The notes under the pieces: model-generated
Databases searched by the model: none
Told to the model about the DNA's origin: nothing
What the model saw: only the letters and a program-made list of their open reading frames with translations
Made by a program: the position numbers and the translations under genes
Assembly: GCA_963662155.1 (NCBI GenBank)
Contig: OY759261.1
Span: 2,260,227 to 2,324,226 of the forward strand
Length of the DNA: 64,000 nt
Direction of reading: 5' to 3'
Origin: Lamellibrachia columna
Lineage: Eukaryota > Annelida > Polychaeta > Sabellida > Siboglinidae
In this document: one piece after another, positions 54,801 through 60,800 of the stretch
Numbering within the stretch: position 1 is the stretch's first letter
Layout: every line of letters begins with the position of its first letter

Positions 54801-57800
54801 CACGAATAATATCCCCCGTTACTTGTGAGCGGCATTCGCGGCTCCGTGCCCGATACAGCCCGCGGAGTGTAATAGTAATTGCTGCGGCACCATGGCGCCC
54901 CCTGGAGGTTGTGATTATATGCGTCTCTCGCTGCAACCATGCCTGCACTGGTGGATGTGGGCGCGGTCACCAGTGACAGCGTGGTGTGTGAGCGAGTGTA
55001 TGGAACGGCATTGCGATTTGCCATACTTTGACCACAGTTGACCGGCCCAATGGTGCGAGCTTTACGTTGCGCTAGCACAGCTGCGGCCGTCGACCCCATC
55101 GACACACGACTCAGAAGGTCGTCGGACGAGTGCGACAGGTGTGACGGCCTTGACCCTGTCCGACCCCCGACACAGATGTTCTCGTTCGACGTCCTCAAAA
55201 GTCGCTCATGAGAGCCATAGTGACGAGGCAAGTTCTCATGAGATGCTGACCTCATGTCACCATGACTACGTGGGCACATGACAGCATGTGACGACTTCAC
55301 ACTGCCATCACTACTGGTGCTGCCCCCTCGCGGGTGACTCGCACCCTGCAGGTTTGCTAGAGTGATGTTTTTTGAGCACGTCCTTACGGGCACCAGCGGG
55401 GGTGCGCTTGACACACAAATGTTGTGCCTGGTGGCTCCATCTGTTGGCAAATATTGTACGTTCCCCATGTGCCGAAATATTGCATCCTTTGGCAATGCAG
55501 CGCTGCTCCCTCCAGTCACTTGACAACAAGGAACGGCACTGTCCGCCCCCCAGGTGGCGTTTTCGCTGGCCGTCGAGACATTGGCCCCACCCACACTGCC
55601 CGCCGACAGCTGTAGCTCTGTCTTGAAGCGGGGTGCCACGGGCGGCTTACCCTGGGGTAGGTCGGAGGGGTGTAGACCCGGGGGTGAGGGGATGTCAGTG
55701 GCACTGCCCTTGTAGGGATGCTTGCCATGGTTGTAAGCCGACGAGTGATAGGCCTGGAAACACACAACGGTTATACAGACGAGTGGCACTGGTAGGCCTG
55801 TAAACACACAACAGTTGTATAGACGAGTGATAGGCCTGGAAACACACAACGGTTATATAGACGAGTGGCACTGGTAGGCCTGTAAACACACAACAGTTGT
55901 ATAGACGAGTGATAGGCCTGGAAACACACAACGGTTATATAGACGAGTGGCACTGATAGGCCTGTAAACACACAACAGTTGTATAGACGAGTGATAGGCC
56001 TGGAAACACACAACGGTTATATAGACGAGTGGCACTGGTAGGCCTGTAAACACACAACAGTTGTATAGACGAGTGGTAGGCCTGGAAACACACAACAGTT
56101 GTATAGACGAGTGGTAGGCCTGGAAACATACAATGGTTATATAGGCGAGTGGCACTGGTAGGCCTGTAAACACACAACAGTTGTATAGACGAGTGGTAGG
56201 CCTGGAAACACACAATGGTTATATAGACGAGTGGCACTGGTAGGCCTGTAAACACACAACAGTTGTATAGACGAGTGGTAGGCCTGGAAACACACAACGG
56301 TTATATAGACGAGTGGCACTGGTAGGCCTGTAAAAACACAACAGTTGTATAGACGAGTGGTAGGCCTGGAAACGCACAACAGTTGTATAGACGAGTGGTA
56401 GGCCTAGAAACACACAACAGTTGTATAGACGTGTGGTAGGCCTGGAAACACACAATGGTTATATAGACGAGTGGCACTGGTAGGCCTGTAAAAACACAAC
56501 AGTTGTATAGACGAGTGGTAGGCCTGGAAACACACAACAGTAATATAGACGATTGGCACTGGTAGGCCTGTAAACACACAACAGTTGTACAGACGAGTGG
56601 TAGGCCTGGAAACACACAACGGTTATACAGACGAGTGGCACTGGTAGGCCTGTAAACACACAACAGTTGTATAGACGAGTGGTAGGCCTGTAAACACACA
56701 ACAGTTGTATAGACGAGTGGTAGGCCTGGAAACACACAACGGTTATACAGACGAGTGGCACTGGTAGGCCTGTAAACACACAACAGTTGTATAGACGAGT
56801 GGCAGGCCTGTAAACACACAACAGTTGTATAGACGAGTGGTAGGCCTGTAAACACACAACAGTTGTATAGACGAGTGGTAGGCCTGTAAACACACAACAG
56901 TTATATAGACGAGTGTTAGGCCTGTAAACACACAACAGTTATATAGACGAGTGTTAGGCCTGTAAACACACAGCAGTTATACACAGGTACACTGTTATTA
57001 AAGCAAAACAAAAGGCATCGTTTTGGGGCTATGCACCTAAAAGAGTTAATCAAAGCTAATCATTTGTAACCACAATCAAGAATATCACACCGGTGGTTTA
57101 ACCAGAATTTTAACTGGGAGAAAACTGGGAGATTCTGGTAAATTCTCCGTTTAACCGCAGTGGGGGGGATACCTTAGTTACAAAAACTGGGATGACAAAT
57201 GCACTGCTATGTGAGAAAGGGACCAGATTAGTCAGGAAAGGCCAAAATATGTTACATAGGTTGAGCTTAGATTCAAACAGCGTGGCCACATCCTATTGAC
57301 AAGTATAGTATTAGGTGTTTACAAATATATTTTCATTTGGCGGGTGAATATTGCCAGACTACCACACGTGTGACGTAGGGTTATCTAACAGTACGATGCG
57401 ACCCACGAGATTAAAATGATATGTGTTCAACAAGGTTTGCCAAGTAAACCACTGGCGTAATATTCTTAATTGCAGTTACAAATGGTTTTAGTAACTCTTA
57501 TAGGTGCATAGGCCCAAAGCAATTACTTATGTGTCCTTTTAACACCTTCTGTAGACCTACTATAATCCTGCTAGCGTATGTATGCTATGCCACTCCTAGA
57601 AACATTGTATCTCGGGCGCCAAACTTTCAGGGGTTCACCCACAACCCCCGGTAGGCAATGTAACACTATTATTTTTTTTTTTAATTCATCCCACTATTAC
57701 CCTTTAAAGTTTCTACAAACAAACAAATTACCCTTTAAAGTGTCTACAAACAAACAAATTACCCTTTCAAATTTCTACAAACAAACAAACTACCCTTTCA

Positions 57801-60800
57801 AGTTTCTACAAACAAACAAACTACCCTTTCAAGTTTCTACAAACAAACAAACTACCCTTGCTAGTTATTACTTACAACTGCTAGACACTACTATCACTGA
57901 CAGGATTACAACGCAATTTTGAGAGTTGGATTCTAAGAAGTCATCAAGATATAGACTGGCAGCATCAAGTACCTGTGATATAGACTGGCAGCATCAAGTA
58001 CTTGTGATATAGACTGGCAGCATCAAGTACTTGTGATATAGACTGGCAGCATCAAGTACCTGTGATATAGACTGGCAGCATCAAGTACTTGTGATATAGA
58101 CTGGCAGCATCAAGTACCTGTGATATAGACTGGCAGCATCAAGTACTTGTGATATAGACTGGCAGCATCAAGTACCTGTGATATAGACTGGCAGCATCAA
58201 GTACCTATGATATAGACTGGCAGCATCAAGTACCTGTGATATAGACTGGCAGCATCAAGTACCCGTGATATAGACTGGCAGTATCAAGTACCTGTGCTAT
58301 AGACTGGCAGCATCAAGTACCTGTGATATAGACTGGCAGTATCAAGTACCTGTGATATACACTGGCAGCATCAAGTACCTGTGATATAGACTGGTAGCAT
58401 CAAGTACCAATGATATAGACTGGCAGCATCAAGTACTTGTGATATAGACTGGCAGCATCAAGTACCTGTGATATAGACTGGCAGCATCAAGTACCTGTGA
58501 TATAGACTGGCAGCATCAAGTACCTATGATATAGACTGGCAGCATCAAGTACCTATGATATAGACTGGCAGCATCAAGTACCTATGATATAGACTGGCAG
58601 CATCAAGTACTTGTGATATAGACTGGCAGCATCAAGTACTTGTGATATAGACTGGCAGCATCAAGTACCTATGATATAGACTGGCAGCATCAAGTACTTG
58701 TGATATATACTGGCAGCATCAAGTACCTGTGATATAGACTGGCAGCATCAAGTACTTGTGATATAGACTGGCAGCATCAAGTACTTGTGATATAGACTGG
58801 CAGCATCAAGTACTTGTGATATAGACTGGCAGCTTCAAGTACCTATGATATAGACTGGCAGCATCAAGTACCTATGATATAGACTGGCAGCATCAAGTAC
58901 TTGTGATATAGACTGGCAGCATCAAGTACCTATGATATAGACTGGCAGCATCAAGTACTTGTGATATATACTGGCAGCATCAAGTACCTGTGATATAGAC
59001 TGGCAGCATCAAGTACTTGTGATATAGACTGGCAGCATCAAGTACCTGTGATATAGACTGGCAGCATCAAGTACCTGTGATATAGACTGGCAGCATCAAG
59101 TACCTGTGATATAGACTGGCAGCATCAAGTACCTATGATATAGACTGGCAGCATCAAGTACTTGTGATATAGACTGGCAGCATCAAGTACCTATGATATA
59201 GACTGGCAGCATCAAGTACCTGTGATATAGACTGGCAGCATCAAGTACCTGTGATATAGACTGGCAGCATCAAATACCCGTGCTATAGACTGGCAGTATC
59301 AAGTACCTGTGCTATAGACTGGCAGCATCAAGTACTTATGATATAGACTGGCAGCATCAAGTACTTGTCATATAGACTGGCAGCATCAAGTACCTATGAT
59401 ATAGACTGGCAGCATCAAGTACCTATGATATAGACTGGCAGCATCAAGTACTTATGATATAGACTGGCAGCATCAAGTACCTGTGATATAGACTGGCAGC
59501 ATCAAGTACCCGTGCTATAGACTGGCAGTATCAAGTACCTGTGCTATAGACTGGCAGCATCAAGTACCTATGATATAGACTGGCAGCATCAAGTACTTGT
59601 GATATAGACTGGCAGCATCAAGTACCTATGATATAGACTGGCAGTATCAAGTACCTGTGATATAGACTGGCAGCATCAAGTACCTGTGATATAGACTGGC
59701 AGCATCAAGTACTCATGCTATAGACTGGCAGTATCAAGTACCTGTGCAATAGACTGGCAGCATCAAGTACCTGTGATATAGATTGGTAGCATCAAGTAAT
59801 TGTGATATATACTGGTAGCATCAAGTACCTGTGATATAGACTGGCAGCATCAAGTACCCGTGCTATAGACTGGCAGCATCAAGTAATTGTGATATAGACT
59901 GGTAGCATCAAGTACCCGTGCTATAGACTGGTAGCATCAAGTAATTGTGATATATACTGGCAGCATCAAGTACCTGTGATATAGACTGGCAGCATCAAGT
60001 ACCTGTGCTATAGACTGGCAGCATCAAGTAATTGTGATATAGACTGGTAGCATCAAGTACCCGTGCTATAGACTGGTAGCATCAAGTAATTGTGATATAG
60101 ACTGGCAGCATCAAGTACCTGTGCTATAGACTGGCAGCATCAAGTACCTGTGCTATAGACTGGCAGCATCAAGTAATTGTGATATAGACTGGCAGCATCA
60201 AGTACTTGTGCTATAGACTGGCAGCATCAAGTAATTGTGATATAGACTGCCAGCATCAAGTACCTGTGATATAGACTGGCAGCATCAAGTACCTGTGATA
60301 TAGACTGGCAGCTTCAAGTACCTGTGATATAGACTGGTAGCATCAAGTAATTGTGATATAGACTGGTAGCATCAAGTACCTGTGATATAGACTGGCAGCA
60401 TCAAGTACCCGTGCTATAGACTGGCAGCATCAAGTAATTGTGATATAGACTGGTAGCATCAAGTACCTGTGATATAGACTGGCAGCATCAAGTACCTGTG
60501 ATATAGACTGGCTGTATCAAGTACCTGTGATATAGACTGGCAGCATCAAGTACCTATGATATAGACTGGCAGCATCAAGTACCTGTGATATAGACTGGCA
60601 GCATCAAGTACCTATGATATAGACTGGCAGTATCAAGTACCTGTGATATAGACTGGCAGCATCAAGTACCTGTGATATAGACTGGCAGCATCCAGTACCT
60701 GTGATATAGACTGGCATCATCAAGTACCTGTGATATAGACTGGCATCATCAAGTACCTGTGATATAGACTGGCAGCATCAAGTACTCGTGCTATAGACTG

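Noticed and set aside
54270..55626. Several plus-strand frames across the large linker exon
   Set aside because: They are antisense shadows of a coding exon whose minus frame continues conserved family sequence at its 5' end.
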